Positions 50,708-60,900 of a stretch of 64,000 bases of DNA are shown in pieces. The notes beneath the pieces were generated by a model. The model saw nothing but the letters and a program-made list of their open reading frames with translations, was not told the origin of the DNA and did not search any database. Where the stretch lies: positions 3,140,001 to 3,204,000 of the forward strand of contig NZ_AP023213.1 of assembly GCF_014218275.1 (NCBI RefSeq). The letters are read 5' to 3'. The translations under genes and the position numbers were made by a program. Numbering within the stretch: the stretch's first letter is position 1; every line of letters begins with the position of its first letter. The DNA is from Citrifermentans bremense. GTDB lineage: Bacteria; Desulfobacterota; Desulfuromonadia; Geobacterales; Geobacteraceae.

Positions 50708-51063
50708 GAGTACCTCCGGGATTTTTTTCGACTATTCGGTGGGAGTTTTCAAAACCTTACCCCCTTTTTTTCCCGTGCCCCCCCACGAGGGGCGAACCGC
50801 GCTCGGGTAAGCGAGGCGATAAATCGCCGATTCGCGTAGTCCGGGCAAGAAAGCGCCATGCCGCAGCGAGGGGCCTGCAACGCATATCTTCTTTAATTAT
50901 GAATTGTTATCTAATAAAACAGGGAGTGGCGGACCGCTGATGTGAAACGGTCCTTAAAGCGATAAGGCGTGATGGCGGAGGAAAAACCGACGCTGCGCGA
51001 AGGCTAAACATTAATTAAAAATAATATACAAGAGAGGCGGCACCCTAAGCAGTGCCGGCCTGA
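50708..51063. other. 356-bp intergenic region with palindromes
   Basis: No gene seen. It contains GGCGATAAATCGCC (50,817-50,830, inverted repeat) within a larger partly complementary stretch, a C-rich run near 50,776 and an AT-rich end at about 51,010-51,031. It should contain the promoter of the PstS-like/chemoreceptor operon. No riboswitch class recognised. Confidence 0.4.
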
Positions 51064-52584
51064 CTACAAGGTGGAGGCTTTCGCCTCGGTTCCCCCTTCC
51101 AGCTTGCGGATGTCGTATTCGAGGTGCTGGTAGTCCGGGAGGCGCCAGGCGCCGCCCCAGTAAAAGCCGCGCTGCCCGAAGCTGGATAAAAGCGGGTCTC
51201 CGGTCTGCAGCATGCCCGTCCGCAGGTTCCGCCGGTCCAGGAAGGGAGCCGAAGCGGCTGGTTGTATCCGGCACAAAGACGCGGCACTCCGGCAAAAATC
51301 CGCCGCGGCCGCGGCCGCCTCCCCCGCGCCGCCCCAGGAAACGTCCCGGGGCAAAGCCTGTTGCCCCTCCCGGTTCACCTCCAGGTGGGGGTTCTGCAAG
51401 GGGTTTACGTCGATGGCGGCGCCGTAGCTGTGCTTGGAGAAGACGCCGGGACGTCCGGGGACCTCGCGGCAGTTGAAGGCGGAGGTGTTGTTGGCCGCCA
51501 TCGAAAGGGAGTCGTCGTCGAATGCCTCCACCAGCTCCATCCGCTCTATGGGGAAGCGGCCGTTGAAAGCGTGGTGCAGGGAGTCGATGACGAAGGCTGA
51601 AACGGAGGCATGAACCACCAGTTCGCCGTAGTGCGGTCGGCCGTCGAAGCCCCAGTACGAGGTGACCAGGTAAGCCAGCTGCTCCATGGGTACCGGGCAC
51701 TCCGGGCGCCAGGACCCCTTTTCAACCATCCGCTCCCTCACCTGCGGGGGTAGCATTGACGCGGCGGCAAAGAAACCGCTCCCCCTGCGCAATGCCAGCA
51801 GGCGCGGGGCGTCCTCCAGGCGCCGGGCCATCTCCGGGGGAAGCTCGTCCGGAAGCTGGCTCTTGATGCCGCGGGTTGCCAGTTCCAACGCAGGCGCCGT
51901 CGCCACCAGCAGTTGCGGCTCCTGAGCCGTGTCGAGCCACTGCATCACCTGAACCAGCTTCTTTTCCGGCAGCGAGATGCACCCAGAGGTTTCTTTCCTC
52001 CTTTCCCCTTCCACGTGGATGAAGATGGCACTCCCCAGATCCCGCACCACCGGTGCCTCGTTGTACCCCGGCACCAGCGCGTGTTCGTAAAGGGGGTCGG
52101 AACGGAGCAGTTCCTCGTAGGAGGAGGCCCTGGTCTGGCCGCGCCAGACCCAGCGGTTGTAATCGGGAGAGTGCACGTCATCGACCCAGAGGTCCTGGCT
52201 GTCAACGCGCTGATAGGGAATCCTCCCCTGGAAGTCACCTCGGTAGCCGAACCCCTGGCGCAACGGGAACAGCCCAGAGGGGGTGCGCCCGTCTCCCTCG
52301 CGCTTCTCGAAAGGGGGTGCCACGCCGCTTCTACCCAAGTTCACCAGAACCGGCGGCAAGGCGAGCTTCCATCCCAGAAGGCTCCGCTCCAGCGGGTAAA
52401 GGGTCGCTTGCGTTGAAGAGGCGCTGCCGGTGTCGACGAAGAGCAGTTGCTGAGTCTTCCCCAGGGAGGCCGCATCCAGGTCCTGCCGGATCCGGCGCGG
52501 CAGTTCACCCGGGCTGGCGCACCCAGCGGAAAGGTAAAGGGCGGCGACTGCAAAAATCCCGAAAACGGCGCACAAAGGTCTCAT
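51064..52584 (-). CDS. Lipoprotein fusing L,D-transpeptidase and M15 peptidase domains
   Basis: A 506-aa lipoprotein (lipobox near residues 17-21, LSAGC). About residues 40-230 contain an L,D-transpeptidase (YkuD) domain with catalytic IFIHVEGERRKETSGCISLP: His and Cys of the HxxG..-SGC motif. About residues 300-490 contain an M15 D,D-peptidase-like domain with FSKHSYGAAIDVNPLQNPH (zinc ligands of the SxHxxGxAxD motif) and a late HLEYDIRKLEGG His-containing end. The combination can remodel peptidoglycan crosslinks and trim stems. Start 52,584 has GGAGCC upstream. Function inferred from domain chemistry. Confidence 0.85.
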   Translation of the reverse strand: MRPLCAVFGIFAVAALYLSAGCASPGELPRRIRQDLDAASLGKTQQLLFVDTGSASSTQATLYPLERSLLGWKLALPPVLVNLGRSGVAPPFEKREGDGRTPSGLFPLRQGFGYRGDFQGRIPYQRVDSQDLWVDDVHSPDYNRWVWRGQTRASSYEELLRSDPLYEHALVPGYNEAPVVRDLGSAIFIHVEGERRKETSGCISLPEKKLVQVMQWLDTAQEPQLLVATAPALELATRGIKSQLPDELPPEMARRLEDAPRLLALRRGSGFFAAASMLPPQVRERMVEKGSWRPECPVPMEQLAYLVTSYWGFDGRPHYGELVVHASVSAFVIDSLHHAFNGRFPIERMELVEAFDDDSLSMAANNTSAFNCREVPGRPGVFSKHSYGAAIDVNPLQNPHLEVNREGQQALPRDVSWGGAGEAAAAAADFCRSAASLCRIQPAASAPFLDRRNLRTGMLQTGDPLLSSFGQRGFYWGGAWRLPDYQHLEYDIRKLEGGTEAKASTL

Positions 52585-52680
52585 CGGTGGCTCCTTCCGC
52601 ACAGACATTAGAATCGTCTATACGAAGTCGCCCATAAAGGCAAGCAAAACTTCGCCTTTGCAGCGAACCAGGCGCGGGAG

Positions 52681-55600
52681 CTAGAAGTCGGCCAGACCGA
52701 CTATCCTGCGCAGCAGCACCAGGATGTCGCCGACGTCGATGACGCCATCGGGCTGCGGCCGGCCGTTCACCAGCGGGGCCAGGTCGCCATGCGCGAGCAG
52801 CTCGAAGTCGACCGGTATGAGCCCGAGCGACACCCTGAGCAGCAGGGAGGCGTCCTGGATGTCGATGCTGCCGTTGCCGTCCAGGTCGCCCGGTATGCGC
52901 TCAAACCGGATCAGGTTCCTCTGCGCCAGGACCTGCTCTCCAGAGCCGCCTGCAGTCCTCGCTCTGATGCGGATCTCGCCGGTATGCGCAAGCGTAACCT
53001 GCTGCTCAAAGCTGCCGCCCGAGATCTCGGGGATGAACTGTGCGCCATCCACCTCGAGCCTGACGCTTCCAGGCTGCTGCAGATTGGTGGAGCCGCGGAT
53101 GGTGAGCGACTGCAGCTCAGTGCGCAGGTCCTGTGCCGGCTCCGTGATCGCGAGGGCGGCTCCTCCTGGCGCAAGGGTGACGCTCCGCTTCACCCGGGAG
53201 CTCCGCCCGGAGAGCTCCGCCGCGAGCTCGATGGTGTTGACTCCCTCGACGAGGTAGGCGCTGCCGGTGAAGCTCCCTTCTTGCACGGCAAGGAGCTGCG
53301 AGGAGGAGCCGTTCACCCAGAGGGTGACAGTGCTCCCCGGTGTGACGCTCCCCTTCAGGGTGCAGGTGGGGAGATCGGTGACACTGTTGTCCGGAGGTAT
53401 TGGCACCGAGAGCTCCGGCGCCAGGGGATCAAGGGTTATGCTAAGGGTCCGGGTGGTCCGATTACCTGCCCCGTCGAGGGCGGAGAGAGTTACCGTGTTC
53501 GCCCCGACAGCGAGAGGGAGCGCGGAGCTGAAAGACGCTGCCTCGGCGGTCAGGTCCTCCCCGTTCACCGTGAGGGAGGCGATGCCGGAGGGATCGCTTG
53601 CTTGTCCCATGAGGTTGAGCACCGGGTTCGCGGTGACGGCGCCACCGGAAAGCGTCGACAGGGAGAGCGCCGGCGGCTCACCCTCGCTGGCCACCATGAG
53701 CGACTGTGAGACCGGTAAAGCGGCCTCGAAGTCGTTGTCGCCGCTCTGCAGGGCGGTGATGACGCAGGTACCGGCACCGACGATGGTGACCAGGTTCCCC
53801 GAAACGGCGGCTACGCTTGGGTCAGAGCTCGCATAGCTCACGGGCAGGCCGCTGGTGGCGGTTGCCGCCAGGGTGAAGGGAGGATCCCCGACCACCTTCT
53901 GGGCCAGCGAGGAAAAGACCACCCCCTGCCCGCTCTTGTGCACTACAAGGGTCTGCGATCTCTCCGGCGCCCCCTCGAGGTCCCCCGTTCCCAGCTGCGA
54001 CGCCGTGATCACCGCGCTCCCGGCACCGGTTATAGTGATCACCTGCCCGTTCACCTGCGCCACCTCGGGGTTCGAACTCACGAGGGTCAAGGCGAGCCCG
54101 CTGCACGCGGAGGCGACGATCTCGAAGGGCGGGTCGCCGAAGGTCCGTTCCGGAATGGCAGGGAAGTAGATCTCCTGGCAGGATTTGAAGATCCGCAGTG
54201 TCCCGTTGACCGGGAGGAAGCGGTAGTTGTGCGCCGACAGCGTGCCGGCGGTTGCCGCGATGGGGTACTCCCCGATGCCGCTATCGAGGGTGGCGGCGGT
54301 GGAGAGCGAGGGACTCCCCGACAGGACGGAGGTCCCCTCCCCCTTGACGAACCCGTCGTAGCTGGCGGTGAGCGCTGGGTTCGGAGTCAGGTAAGCCCGG
54401 GCCTGATCGTCGGCTATGACCTTGAGAGGGGCCCTGGCAACGGTGAAGGGGACGCTGACGGCTGCCGCTGGATCGTAGTTGCCGTCCCCCACCTGCCAGG
54501 CGCTGATGGTGGTGGTCCCGGCACCGACAATGCGGATCTGGTTCCCCACGACGACGGCGACCTCCGGGGCTGAACTGGCATAGGTCAGCGGCAGACCGCT
54601 CGTGGAACTCCAACCGAGGCTGAAGTCCGGGTCGCCGTAGGTACGTTCCGCAATCGGGGAGAAGATGATCGATTGGCCGGACTTGGACACGTGCAGGCTG
54701 CCGTCGACCGGCACGAAGCGGTAGTTGCGGGCGGAGAGGGTGTTGACCGCTACGACGATAGGGTAGGTCCCGACGCCGCTATCGAGGGTGGCGCCGGTTG
54801 AGAGCGAGGGGCTACCCGACAGGACGGAAGTCCCCTCCCCCTTGACGAACCCCTTATGGCTCGCGGTGAGCGCCGGGTTCGGGGTCAGGTAGGCGCGATA
54901 CTGGTCGTCGGCTATCACCCTGAGCGGCGCCTTCGCTACGGTGAAGGAGACCTTCACGTCTTCCGCCGGTTCGTAGTTGTCGTCCCCCTCCTGCGAGACG
55001 GTAATGGTGGCGGTCCCTGCGCCGACGATCCGGATCTCGTCTCCCGCCGCGACGGCGACAGCGGGATCGGAACTGGCATAGGTGACCGGCAGCCCGCTGG
55101 TGGCGTATCCGCCGGGGAAGAAGTCCAGGTCGCCGTAGGTCTTGTCGGTGATGTCACCCGGATCGATGGTCTGTGGCTGCTTGGCCGCAGTCGGGGTCAG
55201 GTAGAAGACGCGGATAGTCTCGACCATGGGGCCGGCCCCGCCCCTGTGGTTCGTTATGTACCCCCTGGCACGCAGGAAGCGGTTGGTAAGCGTGCCGGAA
55301 GCTGTCAGGTCGAGGCCGTTGCCGGTGAGTTCCCAGTTCGCCGTCCCCGGGACCCTCTCTACCGGCCCCAGGCTCTCCCAGGTCACCCCGTTCGTAGAAT
55401 GCTCGAAGGTGACGCGGGCGAACTCCGGCCCCGCACCGCGCCGCTCCCACCGCACCGCCTTTCCGTCAGGCTGCACCACCACCTCCTGCGGCGCCCATCC
55501 GTCGCTGAATCGCTCCAACAACCGTTTCTGGGGATCGCCGTCCAAGCTGCGGAAGGCGCCCGCCAGCACCAGTTTCCCGTCCAGCTGCTTGCCGACCGCG

Positions 55601-57963
55601 TTCACCATGTTGAGGTTGTACTCGTCGCTGGTGCCTTTGAGGAAACCGTAGTCGAAGTCGGGGTCGAGCACCCCCTCCGGGCTAAGCCGGGCGATGTGCC
55701 ATCTCGTAGCCGTGGTTTCCTTGCCGTCTTTGATCCTGTTGAACGTCCCGGATACCAACATGTTGCCGTCGGTCTGCACGGCGATCGCATAGAAGGAACC
55801 GTCTATCCCCCATCCGTCGGGCGTTTCGTAGATAGTCTCGACGTTGAAGGTGTCGTCTATGACGCCGCTGTCATCGACCCGGATAATGTGCCTGTTCCAG
55901 CTCTTCCCGTCGTCGCTGGTATAGGTGGAGGTGAAGGTTCCGGCTATCATCAGTTTGCCGCCGGCCGTCTGCTGAATGGTGTTGACCATGCCATAACCAA
56001 GCTGCAGCTCGGTGAAGGAGTCGTCTTTGGTCCCGTCGGCGTTCAGGCGCAGCACCACCCCCTGGGTGGTTCCCACCAGGATCTTATCCCCCTGCACCAT
56101 GAGAGCGGTGATCTGCCCGCCGATCAGGGAAAGCGGCAAGGCGTAGACGTTGGCCGCAAAGGTGGCGTCCAGATCGCCTGCATGGTTCAGCTTCGCCAGG
56201 AAAAAACGGGGGATCAGCTCGATCTCGTTCTCCCAGTCCCACTCGGGATCGGAGCTGCCGCCGGCGATGAAATGGACCATCTCCGGCGTTTGGTCCGGGA
56301 GCGTGTTCCCCGTCGGCATCATCCCGACTGCACGGGTCACCCACAGACCGGGTCTCCCGCCCCCCTCGGTCAGCAGGTTTATCCTCGAGTTGAAATCGGC
56401 ATCTAGAGAGCCATCGGATTTAAGGCGGAGCACCGATCTTTGCAGCACCCCGTCTATGTCGCCGAACTGTCCGGTGACGAGGAGGTCTCCGTTTAGATAG
56501 GGAGCTATCACCAGCACGCCGTTACCCAGGTTGAGGTCCCCCGGCGGGGAGCTATCGAGGCTCCAGTCCGTTTTCAGCCTGGCAAAGCGTGCCCTCAACT
56601 CGTCCCCTATGTTGCTGAAGAGCCCGCCGATGTCGATGCTGCCGTCCTGGTGGGCGTAGAAGGTGAGAATATCGGCGCCTAAATCCTCCGTTCCGAAGAG
56701 CGAGACTATCGTGGTGCCGATCGCGATGGCGTCGTCGTCCAGGCCCCCCTCCGGGTAGAAGCGCGCCAGTTTCGTGCGGGGCCTGCCGGCGGCGTTGTGG
56801 AAGTCGCCGGCGATGAGGATCTTGCCATCCAACTGCACCAGGGCCGCATGCACCTTGAGGTCCGCGTTCGGGTCGAAGCCGGGATCCAGGGAGCCGTCCA
56901 TATTGAGCCGGGCCGCGTGGTTGCGGGCGGGAGCAGGAAGGGCCGGGGTGAACACGCCGCCGGCCAACTCCGGTTTCGCGATCTTGGTGAATTCCCCCCC
57001 GATGACGATCTTGCCGTCGGGCTGCAGCGCGACGGCGGCGACGCTGCCGTCGGGAGCGGGGTCGAGGTCGTCTATGGTCCCGTTGTCGCTGGTGCGCGCC
57101 AGGTGCTCGCGGGGGTGGAATATCTTCGCAGCGCCGATCGCGATGCCGGTGAACTCCCCCCCTATCACCAGCCGGCCGTCCACCTGCACCGCCAGCGCCC
57201 GGACCGCCCCGTTTGGATAGGCGTAGAAGCCGGGATCCGGCAGACCGGTACTGGTGAAACGGGCCAGATACCCGGTGAAACTTCCACCCGCGACCAGCTT
57301 CCCGTTTTGCAGGGCGATGGTGAAAACTTCGCCGCCGCTCACCCCGCCCGAAAAGCCGGATTTGAGACTCCCGTCGTCGAGCGAGATAGTGGCGATGTTG
57401 CCGCAGGGGGAGGTATGGGAGACCTCGCTGAAGCTCCCGCCCACGATGATGTCGCTGGAGCCGGGGGGCAGGACCAGCGCGTTCACCACTGCCGCGGGCG
57501 AGGTGAGCGGGTCGAAGCTCTCCAGAGTACCGTCGCCGCTTCTGATGCGGGCCATGGCGTTGCGATCCACGTCCCCCTCCGGTGTCGCGATCTTCTGGAA
57601 CGCTCCCCCGATCACGATGGAGCTCTGGGCGGCATCGGCCTGGTTCCACTGGATGGCGATGGCGTTCACGCTCCCCTGCGGGTTGTGATTGAGGGATGGG
57701 TCAAGAGTGCCGTCGGTGTTCAACCGGGCCAGGTTCACCCTGGTGGTCTCGGGAGTGCCGCCGGTCAGGGTGAAGGAGCCGCCGATGATCACCTTGCCGT
57801 CCCAGGGCTGCACCGCGATCGACCGGATCCCGGCGCCGCTTATCTTGACGCTGCTGTAAATGTCGAAGCCGTCGCGCAACGACGAGACGGCGGCCTGGGC
57901 GCGACCGGGGCAAAGCGAGATAAAGAGTAAAAGCAGCAGGATCAAAAGCGGCCTTGGCTTCAT
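52681..57963 (-). CDS. Giant delta-60-repeat, MBG/Ig-like and dockerin surface protein
   Basis: A 1760-aa exported protein. After a signal peptide (about 1-25), about 800 residues contain delta-60-repeat blades (for example LNTDGTLDPSLN, LQPDGKIVIGGEFT, LNADGTKDDSFT). The middle has two near-identical MBG/YDG modules of about 80 residues (YLTPNPALTAS, GEGTSVLSGSPSLST) alternating with TYGDLDF/TYGDPDF segments, followed by bacterial Ig-like domains, and it ends with a type I dockerin-like pair (GDLDGNGSIDIQDASLLLR and DGVIDVGDILVLLRRIVG) with Ca-binding Asp/Asn. It starts 24 bp after PilY1 on the same strand. Probably a surface or secreted adhesin/structural protein. Confidence 0.85.
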   Translation of the reverse strand: MKPRPLLILLLLLFISLCPGRAQAAVSSLRDGFDIYSSVKISGAGIRSIAVQPWDGKVIIGGSFTLTGGTPETTRVNLARLNTDGTLDPSLNHNPQGSVNAIAIQWNQADAAQSSIVIGGAFQKIATPEGDVDRNAMARIRSGDGTLESFDPLTSPAAVVNALVLPPGSSDIIVGGSFSEVSHTSPCGNIATISLDDGSLKSGFSGGVSGGEVFTIALQNGKLVAGGSFTGYLARFTSTGLPDPGFYAYPNGAVRALAVQVDGRLVIGGEFTGIAIGAAKIFHPREHLARTSDNGTIDDLDPAPDGSVAAVALQPDGKIVIGGEFTKIAKPELAGGVFTPALPAPARNHAARLNMDGSLDPGFDPNADLKVHAALVQLDGKILIAGDFHNAAGRPRTKLARFYPEGGLDDDAIAIGTTIVSLFGTEDLGADILTFYAHQDGSIDIGGLFSNIGDELRARFARLKTDWSLDSSPPGDLNLGNGVLVIAPYLNGDLLVTGQFGDIDGVLQRSVLRLKSDGSLDADFNSRINLLTEGGGRPGLWVTRAVGMMPTGNTLPDQTPEMVHFIAGGSSDPEWDWENEIELIPRFFLAKLNHAGDLDATFAANVYALPLSLIGGQITALMVQGDKILVGTTQGVVLRLNADGTKDDSFTELQLGYGMVNTIQQTAGGKLMIAGTFTSTYTSDDGKSWNRHIIRVDDSGVIDDTFNVETIYETPDGWGIDGSFYAIAVQTDGNMLVSGTFNRIKDGKETTATRWHIARLSPEGVLDPDFDYGFLKGTSDEYNLNMVNAVGKQLDGKLVLAGAFRSLDGDPQKRLLERFSDGWAPQEVVVQPDGKAVRWERRGAGPEFARVTFEHSTNGVTWESLGPVERVPGTANWELTGNGLDLTASGTLTNRFLRARGYITNHRGGAGPMVETIRVFYLTPTAAKQPQTIDPGDITDKTYGDLDFFPGGYATSGLPVTYASSDPAVAVAAGDEIRIVGAGTATITVSQEGDDNYEPAEDVKVSFTVAKAPLRVIADDQYRAYLTPNPALTASHKGFVKGEGTSVLSGSPSLSTGATLDSGVGTYPIVVAVNTLSARNYRFVPVDGSLHVSKSGQSIIFSPIAERTYGDPDFSLGWSSTSGLPLTYASSAPEVAVVVGNQIRIVGAGTTTISAWQVGDGNYDPAAAVSVPFTVARAPLKVIADDQARAYLTPNPALTASYDGFVKGEGTSVLSGSPSLSTAATLDSGIGEYPIAATAGTLSAHNYRFLPVNGTLRIFKSCQEIYFPAIPERTFGDPPFEIVASACSGLALTLVSSNPEVAQVNGQVITITGAGSAVITASQLGTGDLEGAPERSQTLVVHKSGQGVVFSSLAQKVVGDPPFTLAATATSGLPVSYASSDPSVAAVSGNLVTIVGAGTCVITALQSGDNDFEAALPVSQSLMVASEGEPPALSLSTLSGGAVTANPVLNLMGQASDPSGIASLTVNGEDLTAEAASFSSALPLAVGANTVTLSALDGAGNRTTRTLSITLDPLAPELSVPIPPDNSVTDLPTCTLKGSVTPGSTVTLWVNGSSSQLLAVQEGSFTGSAYLVEGVNTIELAAELSGRSSRVKRSVTLAPGGAALAITEPAQDLRTELQSLTIRGSTNLQQPGSVRLEVDGAQFIPEISGGSFEQQVTLAHTGEIRIRARTAGGSGEQVLAQRNLIRFERIPGDLDGNGSIDIQDASLLLRVSLGLIPVDFELLAHGDLAPLVNGRPQPDGVIDVGDILVLLRRIVGLADF

Positions 57964-57987
57964 CTTGTTGTCTCCGTTTTCCAAGGG

Positions 57988-60900
57988 TCAGCGTTCCTGA
58001 ATGTGGATGATCTTCTTCAGCGGACGCAGCCCGCTGTTGGTCACAAGCTTGATGCCGCCGGGCTTGCCGTCCACTCCGCCGGTGCGCCTGTTGTCCTTCT
58101 GCGTGAACCCTCCTCCCAGGTCCATAGGCTGGAGGGCGCCTGTCGCCACTCGCACCAGCGCTCTCCCCTTTACGAGGCCATTCGGCACCTCAAGACCGGT
58201 GTTGTAGGTGACGCGCCAGAGCGAGGAGGCGCCGAACTGGCAGGGGTTGTAGCTGGGCTTAAAGGTGCTGAAGAAGACGGCCCCGCTGGTGCTGGCAGTC
58301 GCGGTGGTAAGGAGCCTCTCGTCCCCCAGCTCGCCTGAACCGCCATCCAGGGCGATGCGCCATCCCGGATCCTCCGGTTTAACCTTCTTCTCCAGGGTCC
58401 CGTCACTTTGGTCCACCAGCGCGGAGGCAAGAACTTTTGTCTTCTCTCCCGGCTGGGTAAGGCAGGTTGCGTCGAACCTGTCCTGTTTCGAGGTTCCCTC
58501 CACCTTCGGATAACAGGGTTCCTTCACCCCGTACAGGGCGAGCCTCCGGTTCTCCGGCGCCTTTAGGTCGTCTTCCTTGAAGAAGTACCTCCCCCCCCCG
58601 AAGAAAAGCCATAGGTTCTGCTTACTGCGGTCCTGAAGCCGGGCTATACCGCTGGTTACCGGGCCGATGCCGTCCATGAGCGGGTTCCAGACCCAGTCGG
58701 CTGGATTGGAACTCTCCTTGGTGGCAATCCGCCCCACCCCCCCGTCGCTCCAAAGCTCCTTGGTCCCGAGCCTCTTGGTGTAGCCTACGTAGAGGGCGTC
58801 GTCCTGGTAGTTGCCGGGGTTGGTGGTGGGTGAGAACGGGTGCCATTTGTCTGCGTCGATCCCTCCCCCGCTCAAGGAGCCGGCAAAGGCCTCCGCAATC
58901 CCGGTATCGATGGTCCGCAAAGGGGTTCCGGTGGCAAGATCAAGGACGAAGAACCTGAGGGGCTGGCTGGAGTGCCCGAGAAACTGCTGCGAAGCTGTGT
59001 CGATCGGACCGGTCGGCCCTGAGCCCAACACAGCGAACCACTTGTCGCCAGAGCGAAGGATGGCGCTGCCGGCCGTGGCGAAGCCAAGCCGCGGATCGCT
59101 GAACTCCCAGAGCAGCTTCGGAGCTTCCGGGTCGGTGACATCCAGGGCGAAGTAGGAGGAATATCCTACCTTGTCGGAGGCGGTGGCGGAGGGCAAGGTA
59201 ACGCAGTCTTTACCACTGGCGCAACTCGCCCCCCCAAGCCCCATCCCCCCGATGAGAACGGTACGCCAACTGTCGATACCAGCACCGCTGCCGATCCGGA
59301 CATCGGCAAGGGTGAGGCCGCCGTCGACGTAGTAGAGGTGGCGGTAGTTGGGATGGCCCAGGTACTTGAGGTAGGGAAGCGCGTTCTTGGGGACGAAAGC
59401 CCACTCCTCCCGGCCCAGGCTATCCCCCTCAAGACGAGCCACGGTGTCCCCGGTGACGTTGGGAGCGAGCGTCCCCAGCCGGAACGCGTGCAGCATCCCG
59501 TCGTTGGCCCCCACGTACACCATGCCGCGATCTTTATAGGACTCGGTGCCTATGAATTCACCGTAGGTTGTGTCGCCGTACCCCCTGGGCACCGGCAGGT
59601 GATAGCTCCCCAGCGGCACCGCGGACTGCATCTGCGGGGAAGAGGAGATGATGTCACCCAGCTTCCAGACCGAGGCATGATCCTGGTTCACCCCCGGCAC
59701 GACCACGCTGCGGCTTCTGTACCCGGGGATATTTGCTCCCCTGACGTAGTTGATTATGTTGTTTGCTTCCTGCTCACCGGATGCCTGCAAAAGATCGTTG
59801 ATCCCGGCACGGTTCGAGGATGTGTCGAGGCCTGTGCTGGTGAAATCGACGAGTTCCCCCGAGAGCTGGGTGTATATGGTGCGATGCGACGAGCTCCTAA
59901 GCCAAAGGCTCCGCCCGGCCCGCCAAAGGCTGCGCAGGTCGTCCGGCGAGACCTCGGCAGGCTGGTCGGTGATGAATCTGTCCTCGTGTGCGGGGTTACT
60001 GTCGCCGATGCCGTCGCCGTTGCTGTCCTTGAGGAGATAGGCATGGCTTTCGTTTCTGGAGCTGTCGAAAACGAAGTTCACCACCAGGTTTTCCTTGAGC
60101 TTCAGCGTCTTTTGCTCCGGTGTGTCCTCCCTGACGGTGCTCCCCTCCCCGGTCATGCTCCCGAGCAGCGGATCGATGTAGTACCAAAGCGCCTGCATCT
60201 CGCCGATCCAGGCAGCGGACGTCTTCCCACCGTCGAAGCTCTTCAACGGGTGAAACTCGTCCTGCAGATAAAGGGCACCGTTGCGCTCGCCGGTAGAGAG
60301 CATGGCGGGCGAGGTGCCGGAGCCTCCCGCTATGTCCTGCATCATCCCGCGCAGCGCCTTTTCCAACGTCTCCAGGTCCTGGGCGTTGGCGATCTTCCCC
60401 CCACCGTTGAGGGCGGTGAGCTGCATCATTTTCTCAGCCACGCTCTCATCGCCCAGGCACACGCCGGTTTTGTCCCGGGACGCGCAGGGGGGGCCGGTAT
60501 AGACCACGTAGGTGGAGATGTAGTCCTTGTTGGATGCCGGCACCTGCGAGAAGTCGGCAAGGCTCCTGTTCCTGGCAATCCAGGCGAGGTCATCCAGGTT
60601 GTAGCTCCCCTGGAACAGGGGAAGTGGATCGCCGGAGACAGTCGTCTTCGAGTCGGGCATCCCTCCTCCGTTCCCCCAGCGCGTCACCGCGTCGGCGACG
60701 AAATCGTTCACCGCCTTATGGCGATCGGCTGAAGAGGTCCCGTCGGTGAGGATGAGGACGTTGTTCTTTTGGCAGCTGTAGTTGGAGGGGCTCGTCCTGA
60801 AATCCCCACTTTGCAGGCGCATGTCGGTGCGGCCAGAGAAGTAGCCCATTGCGTTGTAAAAGGATTCAGCAAGAGGGGTCCAGGCATCGGCCCTGATCCG

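Noticed and set aside
50708-51063. Cyclic-dinucleotide (GEMM) riboswitch
   Set aside because: Palindromes are present but the conserved tetraloop and receptor sequences of GEMM were not found.
52789-57930. Several long open frames on the plus strand opposite the giant surface protein gene
   Set aside because: They are mirror frames of a GC-rich coding region with no ribosome binding sites, and composition is Arg/Gly/Val-skewed.
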